A stretch of DNA of 54,155 bases from Calocera cornea HHB12733. Taxonomy: Eukaryota > Basidiomycota > Dacrymycetes > Dacrymycetales > Dacrymycetaceae. Shown one piece after another: positions 10,809-20,899 of the stretch. The stretch lies in contig KV423927.1 in the NCBI GenBank assembly GCA_001632435.1, positions 279,011-333,165 of the forward strand, read 5' to 3'. The notes under the pieces are model-generated. The model saw only the letters and a list, made by a program, of their open reading frames with translations, was not told where the DNA came from and made no database searches. Position 1 is the first letter of the stretch; each line of letters opens with the position of its first letter. The translations under genes and the position numbers were made by a program.

Positions 10809-12287
10809 ATGGACTTTCTGAATCCTGAGCCTCCTTATGTACTCTTCCGCGACAGGCCGGAGTGGAGCGACGTGAGCCCGGTGCCGCAGGACGACGGGAC
10901 GACGCCGTTGGCGCCCATCCTGTACAACGACAAGTGTGCGTCGGCCGTTCCCTCCCAGCACTGTACGGACTGACGGTTCTCCCGCAGACAAAGACGCCAC
11001 CTCGTACTTCCGCGCGATCTATGTCGCGAAAGAGTACTCTCCCCGGGTGCTGGACCTCACGCTAGAGATAATCAAGCAGAACGCGTCACACTACACCGTC
11101 TGGCAATACCGCTACCGCACACTGCTGTCCCTCAACTCGCCGCTGACGGCCGAGCTGCACCTCCTCTCCAAGCTCCTCCCGACGCACCTCAAGTCCTACC
11201 AAGCGTGGAACCACCGCCGGCTGCTCCTTCTCCAGCTGGGGAAGAAGGCGGCGCGTGGGGAGCTCGCGTTCGCCGAGATCGCGCTCGCGAAGGACGCGAA
11301 GAACTACCATACGTGGGTGTACCGCGAGTGGCTGCTGTGCAACTTCTTCGCCCCAACGCCAGCGATCACCGCCTCCTCGCACCCGGACCCAGAGCAGGAG
11401 AGCGGGAGCGCCGAGCCTGTGCCGGTCATCGAGGAGCTCGACGAGGACGAGAGCGCGGACGAGGACGTGTGGCGGGAGGAGGTCGCGTTCACGGACCGGA
11501 TGCTGGAGGACGACGTGCGGAACAACTCGGTCTGGCACCACCGGTTCTTCGTGCTGTTCGAGGGCCCGCGGGCGAAGCCGACGGGCGAGCTGGTACAGAG
11601 CGAGATTGAGTGCGTCCCGCCCTTGGCGCGTTCTCCCCCTCCTCCTTTCTTCCGACACTTCCTTCCCAAGCTTCCACTTCCTTGTTCTCTCATCGCCCCC
11701 CCTCCTCTTTCCGTCTAATCCCGAGCCTCACCAACCCTTCCCAGGTACACAAAGCACGCGATCTCGCTGGCCCCGTCCAACGCCTCCGCGTGGTCCTACC
11801 TCCGGGGCCTCCTAACCCCGCTGCACCCCACCTCGCCCACCTCCGCCTCACGCCCGCGCCTCTCCCCCCTCCTCCCCTTCGCGCGCCCCTACACCCTCCC
11901 CACCCACATGCAGTCCGGCCTCCGCGCCCTCACCGCCGCCCAAGACCGCCCCTTCCTCCCGCGGGACGGTGCCGAGCTGCCCTGCGTCGAAGCGCTCGAG
12001 TTCGTCGCCGAGGCTGTGGTGGAGCTCGGCCCGGCCGGGGTGGACGAGGCGGGGCAGTTGTACGAGGGGCTCAAGAGCCGGGACCCGATTAGGAAGCAGT
12101 GAGTGCTCTTCTTGTGTTCGGCCTTTTGGCCCGCGGGCCGTTGGGGCCTGCGCGTGCTGGTTCTGAGCTGACGGCGAACAGGTACTGGGAATACAAGAAA
12201 CGCAGTCTGCAGAGTGCTGGTAGTACGCCCCCAGTGGCCTCCGTGCCGCCCGCGGCTTCCCTCGCGCCCGTTGCGGGCCAGGCGTAA
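10809..12287 (+). CDS. RAM2: Protein farnesyl/geranylgeranyltransferase alpha subunit
   Basis: Shared alpha subunit of farnesyltransferase and type-I geranylgeranyltransferase, which lipidate CaaX proteins such as Ras and Rho in the cytosol. Exons: 10809-10935, 10988-11609, 11745-12098, 12182-12287 (402 aa). It shows the tandem PPTA helical repeats: [35 protein letters not shown] and a last degenerate [11 protein letters not shown]-terminal signature: [20 protein letters not shown]. An acidic loop ([14 protein letters not shown], ~residues 184-197) lengthens the protein relative to yeast Ram2. Intron 2 is 135 bp and pyrimidine-rich. Transcribed divergently from the RRM gene. Confidence 0.96.
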
Positions 12288-12494
12288 TACGCTCGCCCAA
12301 CCTGGGCAGGAGCACTTCATGTCATGTAGTGTAGTTGTATCACAGCAGGGAATCGATCAATCAATCATTACGAGCATGTTTTGGTACCAGAACGAGACAC
12401 AAACAGAGCCACTCCACGTCCCACTTCCACTTCCCACGTCCCACGTCCCACTCCCACTCCCACTACCAGGTATATGCGCATCCCCTCCCGCGCC

Positions 12495-13562
12495 CTAAAG
12501 CCCCTTCCCGCCCATCCCGACAATGCCGACCGTCTCCCTAATCTGGGCGATCTCGCCCGCGCTCAGCGCGCTCTTGCTGGCCAGCAAGAAGTCCTCGAGC
12601 GCCTTGGCCGCATCGTCCTCCTCCTCAAACTGCAGCTTGAGGAAGCCGAACAGGCGGGTCCAGAACTGCGCGCTCGAGATTGTGCTGTGGTAGGAGGCGG
12701 ACGTGCCCGGGTCGGGCTGCGGGCCGGGGGTCGTGATCGACGCGAGGTCCGTGTTGAGCGAGACGGTGTGCACGGTGGACGGGAGGGGGGCGGTGCCGGG
12801 TGTTTGGGGGCGGGAGGGCACTTCGGTGGAGAGGGTCAGGGTGGGGATCGGGTGCCCGCCGGGCGTCAACTGCGGGCTGCCCGCTCCTTCGGCGGCCAGC
12901 TGCCCCGCGGGCACAGGCGCAGGCAGGTCAACCTCCATCGCGCTCTCGTCCACGCGCTCCTCGCCCGTCCACTCCACGCCCGGCTTGACCATGAGCGTGA
13001 CGACTGCGCCCTGCTCGAGCGCGTACTCCTTCACGAGCCTCGTGTCGGCCAGCGCCTTCCCCTTCAAGAGCAGGCGCTGGGCGTCTGCGGGCGGCGCGCG
13101 CGGGTGCTGGGCGAGGGTGTGCTTGAGCGTGCTGATCGGGTCGAGTGGCGAGATCTGGAGGGGGAAGGAGAGCGCGGGCTTGAGCGACTTGATAGTGATG
13201 CTTATGCTTTCTGTGGGGACGTTAGCGCGTGCGGGAGGGGAGGCGTATGTATGCGCAAGGCTGGCTGACCGGTCTCGCGCTCCGCTATGTCCTCCTTCTC
13301 GGGAGGGGGGATGACCTCGATCTACCCATATCCTCACATCAGCCTTGCCATAGTACACTCCAGCATAAGCAAGAAGAGAACGGACGGGGACGAGGGGCGG
13401 CCTCCTTGGCAGCTCTGAGAGCGGGGGCACGTAGTCTGTATTGTAGGCCGAGGTGAGCCTGTCGAGGGTTGCGAGCTGCTGGCGGACGAAGGCTGCTTCT
13501 GAGTCGCGGTGCTGTGTGTTGGGGGCGGGGGCCGGGGAGCCGGAGGACGGTGTGCGTGACAT
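12495..13562 (-). CDS. Ubiquitin-like domain protein, Get5/Mdy2-like
   Basis: Exons: 13562-13386, 13321-13270, 13210-12495 (314 aa). Residues ~76-150 form a ubiquitin-like fold (SISITIKSLKP start, RLLLKGKALADTRLVKEY, VVTLMVKPG end). A Ser/Pro-rich linker follows, then a C-terminal helical region (FWTRLFGFLKLQF, ALSAGEIAQIRE). A UBL between an N-terminal segment and a C-terminal helical domain resembles Get5/Mdy2, which joins Get4 and Sgt2 in tail-anchored protein targeting; this is a family-level inference. The 52-nt middle exon codes IEVIPPPEKEDIAERET. Intron 1 uses the rare donor GTCCGT. Without splicing the frame stays open, so an unspliced reading would give a wrong protein. Confidence 0.82.
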   Translation of the reverse strand: MSRTPSSGSPAPAPNTQHRDSEAAFVRQQLATLDRLTSAYNTDYVPPLSELPRRPPLVPVRSLLAYAGVYYGKADVRIWVDRGHPPSREGGHSGARDRSASLAHTYASPPARANVPTESISITIKSLKPALSFPLQISPLDPISTLKHTLAQHPRAPPADAQRLLLKGKALADTRLVKEYALEQGAVVTLMVKPGVEWTGEERVDESAMEVDLPAPVPAGQLAAEGAGSPQLTPGGHPIPTLTLSTEVPSRPQTPGTAPLPSTVHTVSLNTDLASITTPGPQPDPGTSASYHSTISSAQFWTRLFGFLKLQFEEEDDAAKALEDFLLASKSALSAGEIAQIRETVGIVGMGGKGL

Positions 13563-14111
13563 GGCGAGATGAGTGGTCGGGGCTGATATGCAGTATGCCG
13601 TGGGCTGATGGGCTGGGTGGGGGCTGGGAGGGGGGATGGGCACACGGAAGGAGGGCCGCGTGATCTGCGTGCGCTCCTGGGAGGGAGGCGGGGGAGGCCT
13701 AGGGGGTATGACGAGGGTTGCCCTCCTGCGATCCTGCGAGGTTGGTTCCCTTTGTGTCCGCCTGATAGCCACGTTGCCCTCGGCGTCACGCAGGACCCTG
13801 TCGAGCGGGTGGGCAGTGGCGCGGCCCCTGCTCCGCCCGGCCGCACACTTCTGTCCACTGACTCCATCGGACGCCCTGTTCGAGCCGCGGCCTGAAAGGG
13901 GATTAAACTACAGACTTTGGGCGGCACCCTGCAACGGCATACACCAGCCTTCACACTGGTGCTTCTGGGCCGAGAGTCCTGCCTCACTGAACGTGGCACG
14001 GTTGACTTTCTTCTAAAGTGTGCTCAGGGTGGCCTCCACCGCCCCGTCTCCCTCCTCCCTCCCTCTCCCTCCAACCAGCACCGACCAGCACACGCATACA
14101 CCCGACCACCA
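13563..14111. promoter_or_regulatory. Divergent promoter, Get5-like / Sds23-like
   Basis: 549 bp between minus-strand start 13562 and plus-strand start 14112. No clear TATA box. A C/T-rich tract (about 14036-14080) precedes the plus-strand ATG, as is common at fungal starts. Confidence 0.5.
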
Positions 14112-15848
14112 ATGTCCCACGTCCGGCGCTCCTCCTCAGTCCGCTTCCCGGCCGAAGCAGCCCGCTCCCCGCACCGCACCTCCCTCGACCTGCCCGCCTA
14201 CCCGCCCACCTCCCCCTCCTCGCTCGAGCCAGACGGCCCCTTCCAGCACTTCCTCGCCTCGGGGTCCACAACCGCACGGGACATCATCGATCTTGCCCCC
14301 GTCCTCATCAGCGGCGACGCGGCAGTCGAGGAGGCGTGTGGCCACCTGCTCAGGGGCGGCGCCGCCGCGTGCTTGATCGTACAGAGCGGGGAGGGGGAGC
14401 ATGTGCACCAGGAGGGGCTGTTTGACGTGCGTCCTCTCCCCTCCTTTCTCCCATTCACAGCCCATACCCACTCCCACACTCCCCACTCCCCACTCCCCAC
14501 AACCGATCTCCAACCACAGAGTAAAGTAAGCACACAGCTGCTAACGCTCTCTCACAGTACGCAGACGCCAACTCGTTCCTCCTCCTCGGGCTGAACGCGC
14601 GCATCCTCGCCGCAGGCCAAGTCGAGGACAGCCGCACGAGCGCGATCCTCAGCGCCTCCCGCCAGGGGGTGGTGCCTATCCGACTCGCGTGCAGTGCGTC
14701 CCTTTCTCTCTCCTTCCCCTTTCCCTCCTTCTCGCCAGCCTTCGTCTTTCGAGCGAGGCTCCGGAGACGAGAGCAAGGCGCTGATGAGTCACGTGTGTAG
14801 ATATCTCGCAGAAGAACCCGATGGAGGTGAGGGACGAGGGGGCGAGCCTGGAGACGCTGTTGCAGATCTACGCTGCGGGCACGCACCGAGGTGCGTCCCC
14901 ATCCTCCCTTCCATGTTCATGTTCCCGCGACCGGCAGCTGATGCCCGTGCAGTGGTGATCCACCCGCCGTCCTCGCCGACGCCCTCGGGCATCGCGACGG
15001 ACCTCGCGCTGATCTCGTACTTCCTGCGCTGCCCGCACGCGTCCCTGCGGCCCCTGCTCGAGCGGCCCCTGTACGCCTTCGGGATCGGCGAGTTCCCCAC
15101 CCCCGTCGTCAGCGCCACCATCGACAGCACGATCCTGGACGCGATGATCCTGATGGACAGCGAGGGCGTCAACAGCGTCGCCGTGCTCGACAGGAACGGC
15201 AACCTGCACAGCGCAGTCAGCGTCACGGACATCGGCCGCCTGGTCATCCCGAGCCAGAGCAAGGACGTGCTCGGGACCAAGCTCGGCCAGTTCGTCAGCC
15301 GCATCAAGTGGTCCGCGGGCGCGACGGACGGCGCAGACCATTTCCCGGTGTACTCGGTCGTCGCGAGCAGCACGCTCGAGTACACGATGGAGAAACTTGT
15401 GGCCAGTGCGTCCTTTCCCTTCTCCCTTCCTGCGTCCCTTCCCTTCCCGCATGGGCACGCCGCAGATGTGGAATGGTGCTGACTGGACCTGGACGGACAG
15501 CAAAGGCGCACCGGCTGTTCCTCGTCGCCGACCCGCTCGTCCCGACCTCCCCAAGCGCACTCGGCAACCTCCGCGGCGTCGTCTCGGTAGTAGACGGTCC
15601 GTCCCGCCTCTCCCGCTTACTGCAATGTGTGCTAACGCAACGTCCACGCAGTGCTCTCCATCTTCGCCCGCCTCGCCGGCCTGCCGGACGTCGACCCCTT
15701 CCGCCTGCGGCGCAAGCGCCGCACCTCCTCCACCTCGTCGCGCTCGAGCGGCCACAGCAGGCACTCGAGCATGAGCATGCCTACCCCGCCGAGCAGCGTC
15801 AGCAGCTTGAGTGGCGAGCCTGTGGGCGCGGGGCCGGGGGGGAAGTAG
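14112..15848 (+). CDS. CBS-domain protein, Sds23/Moc1-like
   Basis: Exons: 14112-14426, 14558-14693, 14801-14890, 14953-15405, 15501-15596, 15652-15848 (428 aa). Four CBS motifs can be traced: around TARDIIDLAPVLISGDAAVE; NPMEVRDEGASLETLLQIY with THRVVIHP; TPVVSATIDSTILDAMILM with SVAVLDRNGNL; and FPVYSVVASSTLEYTMEKL with HRLFLV. The tail is Ser/Arg-rich and probably phosphorylated. Sds23/Moc1 proteins act with PP2A/PP1 and the anaphase-promoting complex in nutrient-linked cell-cycle control and bind adenine nucleotides through CBS pairs. Donors GTGCGT are used four times and GTCCGT once. Assignment rests on CBS order and the Ser-rich tail. Confidence 0.88.
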
Positions 15849-16222
15849 TGCGCGGATCGGAGCGGCGCCAGAGGGTTTGGGCGGTGTTTATTGGTTATTG
15901 TCAAGGTCAGAGGGCGGGCGGGGTGGGGCGTGGCGTGGCGAAGGGCGGTGGGCGGGGTGGTGTACAGCTGTACGATTTGTACTGAGAGCGCGAGAACAAA
16001 GGGCACCAGCACCAGCAAAAGGCAAGGTCCGGCCCAAACCGCCAGAAAAAAATTGGCTCGTATTGTTTGTACAACTATGATATCCCGACTCAATGCACTG
16101 TGTATTCCCTGTTGTCCCGTGTGACTCATACCCTCTCTGCACCAGCACCAGCATGGAGCGCCTCGACCGCACCTCCGCTCAGGAGAGGTAGCAGCGTGTA
16201 GCGTGGTTGATGGAATGGCGGA
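15849..16222. other. Convergent 3' region
   Basis: 374 bp between the stop of the Sds23-like gene (+) and the stop of RPA3 (-). It holds both 3' ends; no gene is visible. A T-rich stretch near 15888-15898 and an A-run near 16045 may mark the ends. Confidence 0.5.
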
Positions 16223-16796
16223 TTAGAGCGGCCGGGCCTGGTCGGGATCCATGAAGATGGCAGGGAACTTGTGCATCATCTCCGTCATCGTGTCCCAGCT
16301 CTGCATATCTGTGCGTGGGAGTCAGCTTGCGCATGCAGACAGCATACCCCTCCGTCCCTCCGCAGCGCTCGGCATAGCCAGCATAGTCGTGCAGGGGAGG
16401 GAAGGTTGGAGTGGGAGTGGGAGTGGGACGCACCGAAAGTCGAGCCCATATCGCACCCCGCGAGCATCTTGAGCGTGTTCTCGTCCTCGACCGTGCCGAT
16501 GATCTCGACGTACTCGTCCGACAGATGGCTGTCCTACACCCCCAACCACCAGGTCAGCTACATTCCTCTACAAGCCAAGGAGAGAAGACTCACCCTAGAG
16601 AGGCGCACCTCGACCTGCCCCCCGTCGGTCGACTCGATGATCGCTATGTCGCCGTTCACCTGCCTGCGGTCAATGTATGCGCCACCAGCCGCGGGAGGAA
16701 GCAGCGTACGCGGAGCATCTTGCCCGTCATGCGCACGACCTGGCCGACGTAGTACTGCATCCTCTTGGAGTTGATACGTGGTGTGGGGCGGTCCAT
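16223..16796 (-). CDS. RPA3: Replication protein A 14-kDa subunit
   Basis: Small OB-fold subunit of the nuclear ssDNA-binding complex RPA. Exons: 16796-16710, 16659-16594, 16533-16434, 16308-16223 (112 aa, normal for the family). Family marks: RINSKRMQYYVGQVVRMTGK at the start, then GDIAIIESTDGGQVEVRL, then DSHLSDEYVEIIG and TLKMLAGCDMG. Intron 2 follows LSR and exon 3 begins with DSHLSDEY. The last intron is 125 bp, longer than the others. The acceptor of intron 1 was chosen so that MLR continues into VNGD; a second AG four bases upstream breaks the frame. Confidence 0.95.
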
Positions 16797-17052
16797 GTTT
16801 TCCTTTTCTGTTGTGAGAGGAGAGGTTCAAGGTGGTTTGAGAGCAGGTGGTGGTCGTTACTGGAATGACTTGGGCGCGCGGTACTAGGCGGACGCGTCGC
16901 GGATGCAGTCACGCGTCGGGCATTACACACTGGCCGAAAATGGAGTACATATTGATGACATTCTTTATTTGTTACAAGGCATGATAGGCATAGATAATGC
17001 GACACATTCTACAATCCCTTCCCTCTGCAGTACAACTTCCAGACGACCACGT

Positions 17053-18005
17053 CTAGTGGGTCCATTGCTTCGCCCTATCTGTCAACGGCACATACTGCAT
17101 CGCCCATGATCAGTGACGCCCCTTTCCCTCTAAGCTGTATAACATCGACGCACCCGAACACCGAACAGCTCCTTCTGCGTAACCTTCCCATCCTCATCCT
17201 TATCCACCTGAATCACCGCCTGCTCGTTCGTCCCGACAGGGATGAACATCCGACCCGGTTTGGCGAGCTGATCGACCAGCTCTTGCGGCAGGTGGGGTGA
17301 CGCAGCCCCGACGTGGATAGCGTTGAATGGCCCTAGAAGCTTATCAGTCCGCAGAACTAGAAGCAGTATATCAAGCAGGTATACCGCGCTCGAGGTCTCC
17401 CTTGCGTCTGCCGGGCAATGAGCTGCGCCTTTCCCCTCTGGCAGTAGCACTCACCCATCCCCGGCCCACATGACGATCTCCCCATCCTCCAAAGCCTTCC
17501 CCAGCCCGTCTGCCTTGAGGTTTGCGACACTCCACTCCGTCAGCTCAGGTATGTGCTCAATTCCCACCACGAGCCCCTTCTTCCCCTCCGAGCTGACGAG
17601 CCGGTGAAAGATCGCAGCGGTGTAGCCTGACCCTGAGCCCACGTCCAGCACTTTCGCACCCGGAAATAGGTAGGGGAGAAGATATTCCGCGGCATGTGCG
17701 TGCTGAGGGAGGGGTTGAGAGACGGTCGTGGGGACGTGAGAGAAAGACGGACCATGTGAGGCGCTGAGATTGTCGCGGCGTAGCCTATCGACTGTGGGGA
17801 GTCGACGTACGCATCTTCCTTGTATCGCACATACGCAGCGCGGTCCGTCGCCTTCATCGCCTGCTCTCCAAACCATCAGCCCAATGATATGGTACACTCA
17901 CAGATATGAACGTACGGCACCGACCCGCTCGCTCTTGACGAGGTTCGCATCCAGCATCTTCTGGATCAGTTCCTTGTTCGTCCGCCCACTGCACATCCAG
18001 GCCAT
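17053..18005 (-). CDS. PCMT: Protein-L-isoaspartate O-methyltransferase
   Basis: AdoMet-dependent repair enzyme that methylates isoaspartyl residues in aged proteins, cytosolic. Exons: 18005-17916, 17860-17753, 17702-17455, 17407-17385, 17332-17154, 17094-17053 (229 aa). Family marks: MVKSERV-type start (here [12 protein letters not shown]), [12 protein letters not shown], AdoMet motif [40 protein letters not shown], and the C-terminal VRYVPLTDR. Exon 4 is a 23-nt microexon coding RKGDLER, and intron 2 uses donor GTCCGT. The start at 18005 ([10 protein letters not shown]) is the family start; an in-frame upstream ATG exists at 18239. Confidence 0.95.
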
Positions 18006-18710
18006 CCTCCTTTGGAGCGCAGCTGGTAATACGATGGTAGATAGCAGAAAGATCGCGAGTCGGCGGGCGTCCAGCGCAAGCGTGCGATACGTCTGCTGCG
18101 TATATCGTCCTCGCTGGATTCGCTTCGAGCCGTGAATTCTGACGAGACTTCGGAGCGGGGTAGCGCGTGACGTCAGGAACCCTTGGCGGTCTGACCCGGT
18201 GACAATTAACAACGAGCAACCCGTAGCTCGACCTGCCAATAGATAGGCTGGGTCGCTTTATACTTTGTTATAACCCCCCATGGGGTCTCATGAGGCGCAG
18301 TTCAGTTCTCAATTCTTATTGAAATGGCAAGCCCTTCCGCACAGCTAGTCTCGAACTCTGCTGAGCCAATGGACCAAGCATGAGACAGGTGTTGCAAGCT
18401 AGTATTACATATGCGGCTATTTTTACAATGATGTTACAAGGTGTGGATATTTATATTAGGATAAGTATTTAGGAAGCTTGGATTCCGATTGGTGCTGGAT
18501 CGTCTTCGGGTTTTGAATCGCGGCAGGCTGGCTTTGGCTTTGGCTTCTTGCGCGTTTGGTACCTTTGGGTTCACGAGAATTGACTTTCACTTGTCGCGCG
18601 GTGATATTCACAAGCATACCCTCATAGAGATGTTGGGGACCTCGGTAGACTTGCCCTTCGAAGCCTCTTGTGTGCGAATGACGGCTCATCTTCAGTCCTC
18701 GGGGGCCGTT
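18006..18710. other. Intergenic, AT-richer, no gene seen
   Basis: 705 bp between the isoaspartate methyltransferase promoter and the 3' end of the long hydrophobin gene. It is clearly more AT-rich than the flanking exons (for example 18400-18480). A tRNA-like B-box word near 18340 is discussed under rejected items. Confidence 0.55.
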
Positions 18711-19616
18711 CTATGTTCCGGAGGTTCGCCACTGCATGGGACGGCGCTTTCGATTGAGTTGGACCTCCTCTTCCGTATCCCAGTGTCGTCTTCGAAACAT
18801 GGGTAACGGTGGGGTGGAATGAGGCGCTGGCCTTCCGCTGGCGGCGGGCTGAGACGACGATGCGAGCCGAAGTGAGAAGTCGATAGGAGGAAGGCCATCG
18901 TCCTCCGGCACGTGGAAGAGCAGCGGCAGATCCATGCCCCAGTGGTCGTCCGGCACCCATCCACGATCGTTGTTCCAAGCAAAAGTACTTGGAGCGCTGC
19001 CCATGTATCCCCAGCTGTGTTCGGAATGCGCCTCTTCATCCCGCTCATCCCATGGCCGCCGCTCCTCCCAATCTCCTCGCCATCTATCACGCTTACGCAG
19101 CACCTCGGGGCCGCGGAACCACGCAGGCCCTCGGAACATCTCCGAGGTAGGGATGTCGGTGGGGAAGGTACAGTCTTCGGAGACGCTGCCGGAGTTTCCC
19201 AGGCCGGTCTGGGCACAACAGGCGATAAGCGAGGGACAGACTTGTTGGATTGTTTCGTCGGCTGGGATGGAGCCGATGTCGGTACACTACCAGTTTGACA
19301 AGGATCAGTGTCAATCGAAAGCCACAAGCGATATTCACGCACGTTCAGTCCGACAATTTCGTTCGGGTCGGGGATAGTCATGCCTTCCATTCCGAGTGCA
19401 TTGGCAACGATCGGTGCGCTAGCAAGAGAGACTGCGCTGCAACATTGCTAGAACAAGTCTTAGACGGGTCTGCTTCAAAAGAAAGCAGGTACGCACCAGA
19501 TCCGCCAGGCCGCAGGAGACAGTATTGTTCGGGTTTGTTGCTTGACGGGCGATGAAGGAGCTGGCGTCTACGACGACGGCCAGGACGATGGCGGCGATGA
19601 CGGCGGCGATGTGCAT
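18711..19616 (-). CDS. Class I hydrophobin with long Trp/Arg-rich C-terminal tail
   Basis: Exons: 19616-19497, 19447-19343, 19286-18711 (266 aa). A hydrophobic signal peptide (residues 1-~20) is followed by the eight-cysteine hydrophobin pattern: C35, C42-C43, C76, C92, C98-C99, C114, i.e. C-X6-CC-X32-C-X15-C-X5-CC-X14-C. Hydrophobins are secreted and self-assemble at air-water interfaces. Typical class I members end soon after the eighth cysteine; here about 150 residues follow without an intron or stop. The tail has about ten tryptophans, many Arg/Asp/Glu, a Pro/Ser linker and dibasic sites (LRKRD, NRKRR). Introns sit at the same places as in the neighbour at 20362-20899 (before QCC and before the fourth cysteine). 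The tail's role is unknown. Confidence 0.88.
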
Positions 19617-20361
19617 GCGTGCATAGGTGAAGGTGGGAGGCGGGGGACAGGCGTGTCTCTGTCCGACTCCTAGCTGATGGGTTTACGTATCGGGATAAAG
19701 AAGGCGAGCCATGACCGGCATACTGTACAGCTGGCCTTGTGATGTGGCTATAAGATGAGGCGAGCAGTGGTAGACATGAGTATCAGTTATGGCAAGCAAA
19801 CAGAGCGAGCGCGTCGAGCCCGCGGTCACGTTATCATTCCAACGAGTGCCGAGTCCTGGGGCCGGGGTTACGGCATGCGACGCGTCGAATGAGGCGTGAA
19901 TGTAGGCAGCTCACTTCGGGACCCTTACGGCAACCACGGCAATACCCTATCGCTTCTCGACCACGGGGCGGTCCCCGTCAGCCGTACACCACGCTTCGGC
20001 GTGTCACGTTTGTGCCGCCTCCTCTGTTTCTTACCATGTCCTCTCACTACCTTTCGTACGTAGCGACCATCTGTAGGATGGCTTCTGCAGCTCTACACAC
20101 TTTCATCCTCGGCCATGACCCTGCGTCAACCGTCTGTCAACACATGTCTCGTCTTCTTCTACCCTCACATGTTTATTGACCGGCCACTCCAACATAATGG
20201 GTAAGACTGGGCTTGAGAGTCAGACTGTAGATGTTGGACGACTTCGACTGTAAGCTGTCTATAAAAGACGGGCAGTTAGCCACACTGTCTTCATCACCAC
20301 ACTCCGCTCTCCACTCCCAGTGTCACTACCACTCACACTCTCCGCTCTCCTTTAAGCAACA
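19617..20361. promoter_or_regulatory. Shared divergent promoter of the hydrophobin pair
   Basis: 745 bp between the two divergent hydrophobin starts. A strong TATA box serves the plus-strand gene (20260-20266); the minus-strand side has only weaker A/T-rich words. The last 80 bp before 20362 are C/T-rich with CACTC repeats, typical of highly expressed fungal genes. Confidence 0.65.
20260..20266 (+). promoter_or_regulatory. TATA box of the short hydrophobin gene
   Basis: TATAAAA lies about 95 bp upstream of the ATG at 20362. It is followed by a pyrimidine-rich tract and the start context CAACAATG. Confidence 0.7.
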
Positions 20362-20899
20362 ATGCAGTTCACCGCTATCCTTCTCGCCTTCGTGGCCACC
20401 TCTGTCGCTGTCGTCCTGCCTCGTCAGGCTGCGCTGACTTGCGGTATTGCCAACCTGGTGCGTTGAGCTCACCGAGTTCGACGAGGATCAATCTAACGCA
20501 ACTTTCTCGCAGCAATGCTGCGGCACTCTCGCTCTCGCGTCTGAGCCCATTGTTGCCAACTCTCTCGGTTTGGAGGGCCTCACCATTCCCGGCGCCGGCA
20601 CTACCGTTGGCCTCAACGTAAGTGCAGTGGAGCTTTGTCAACTCCTTTAGCTTATCATACCTGCTCAGTGCACGACCCCCGTCGAGGATGGCACCCCCGT
20701 CACCTCGCAGTGCATCGGCATCCTGTCCTGCTGCACCACGATCGGCATGGGCAACAACACCGACATCTCCGAGGACTGCACGATGGCTGGCCTTTCCACC
20801 AAGCGTGACGTCCAGGGCTTCGAGGTCAGCCTCGATGAGATCCTGGAGAAGCGCGACATCGGCCTCTTCGAGACGGCTCGCTCCCTCCTGGGAATGTAA
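20362..20899 (+). CDS. Class I hydrophobin
   Basis: Exons: 20362-20457, 20513-20617, 20669-20899 (143 aa). Signal peptide (1-~19) then the cysteine pattern C27, C34-C35, C68, C82, C88-C89, C104: C-X6-CC-X32-C-X13-C-X5-CC-X14-C. Shared phrases with the divergent neighbour (CG-A-L, SEP/SAPIVAN, SLGLEGLTIP / ALGMEGMTIP, VGLN) show the two are paralogs. About 39 residues follow the last cysteine, with two Lys-Arg-Asp sites (STKRD, LEKRD) that could be Kex2 targets. Donors: GTGCGT and GTAAGT. Likely secreted and involved in aerial-hypha or wall coating. Confidence 0.95.

Noticed and set aside
12495..13772. Unspliced 425-codon reading of the Get5-like gene
   Set aside because: It includes two introns. 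Splicing yields the coherent segment IEVIPPPEKEDIAERET and a clean start of the ubiquitin-like fold.
18320..18400. tRNA-like word GTTCGAGACT (minus strand) with TGGCTCAGCAG nearby
   Set aside because: The A-box-like and B-box-like words are too close together, the T-arm does not pair and no acceptor stem can be formed.
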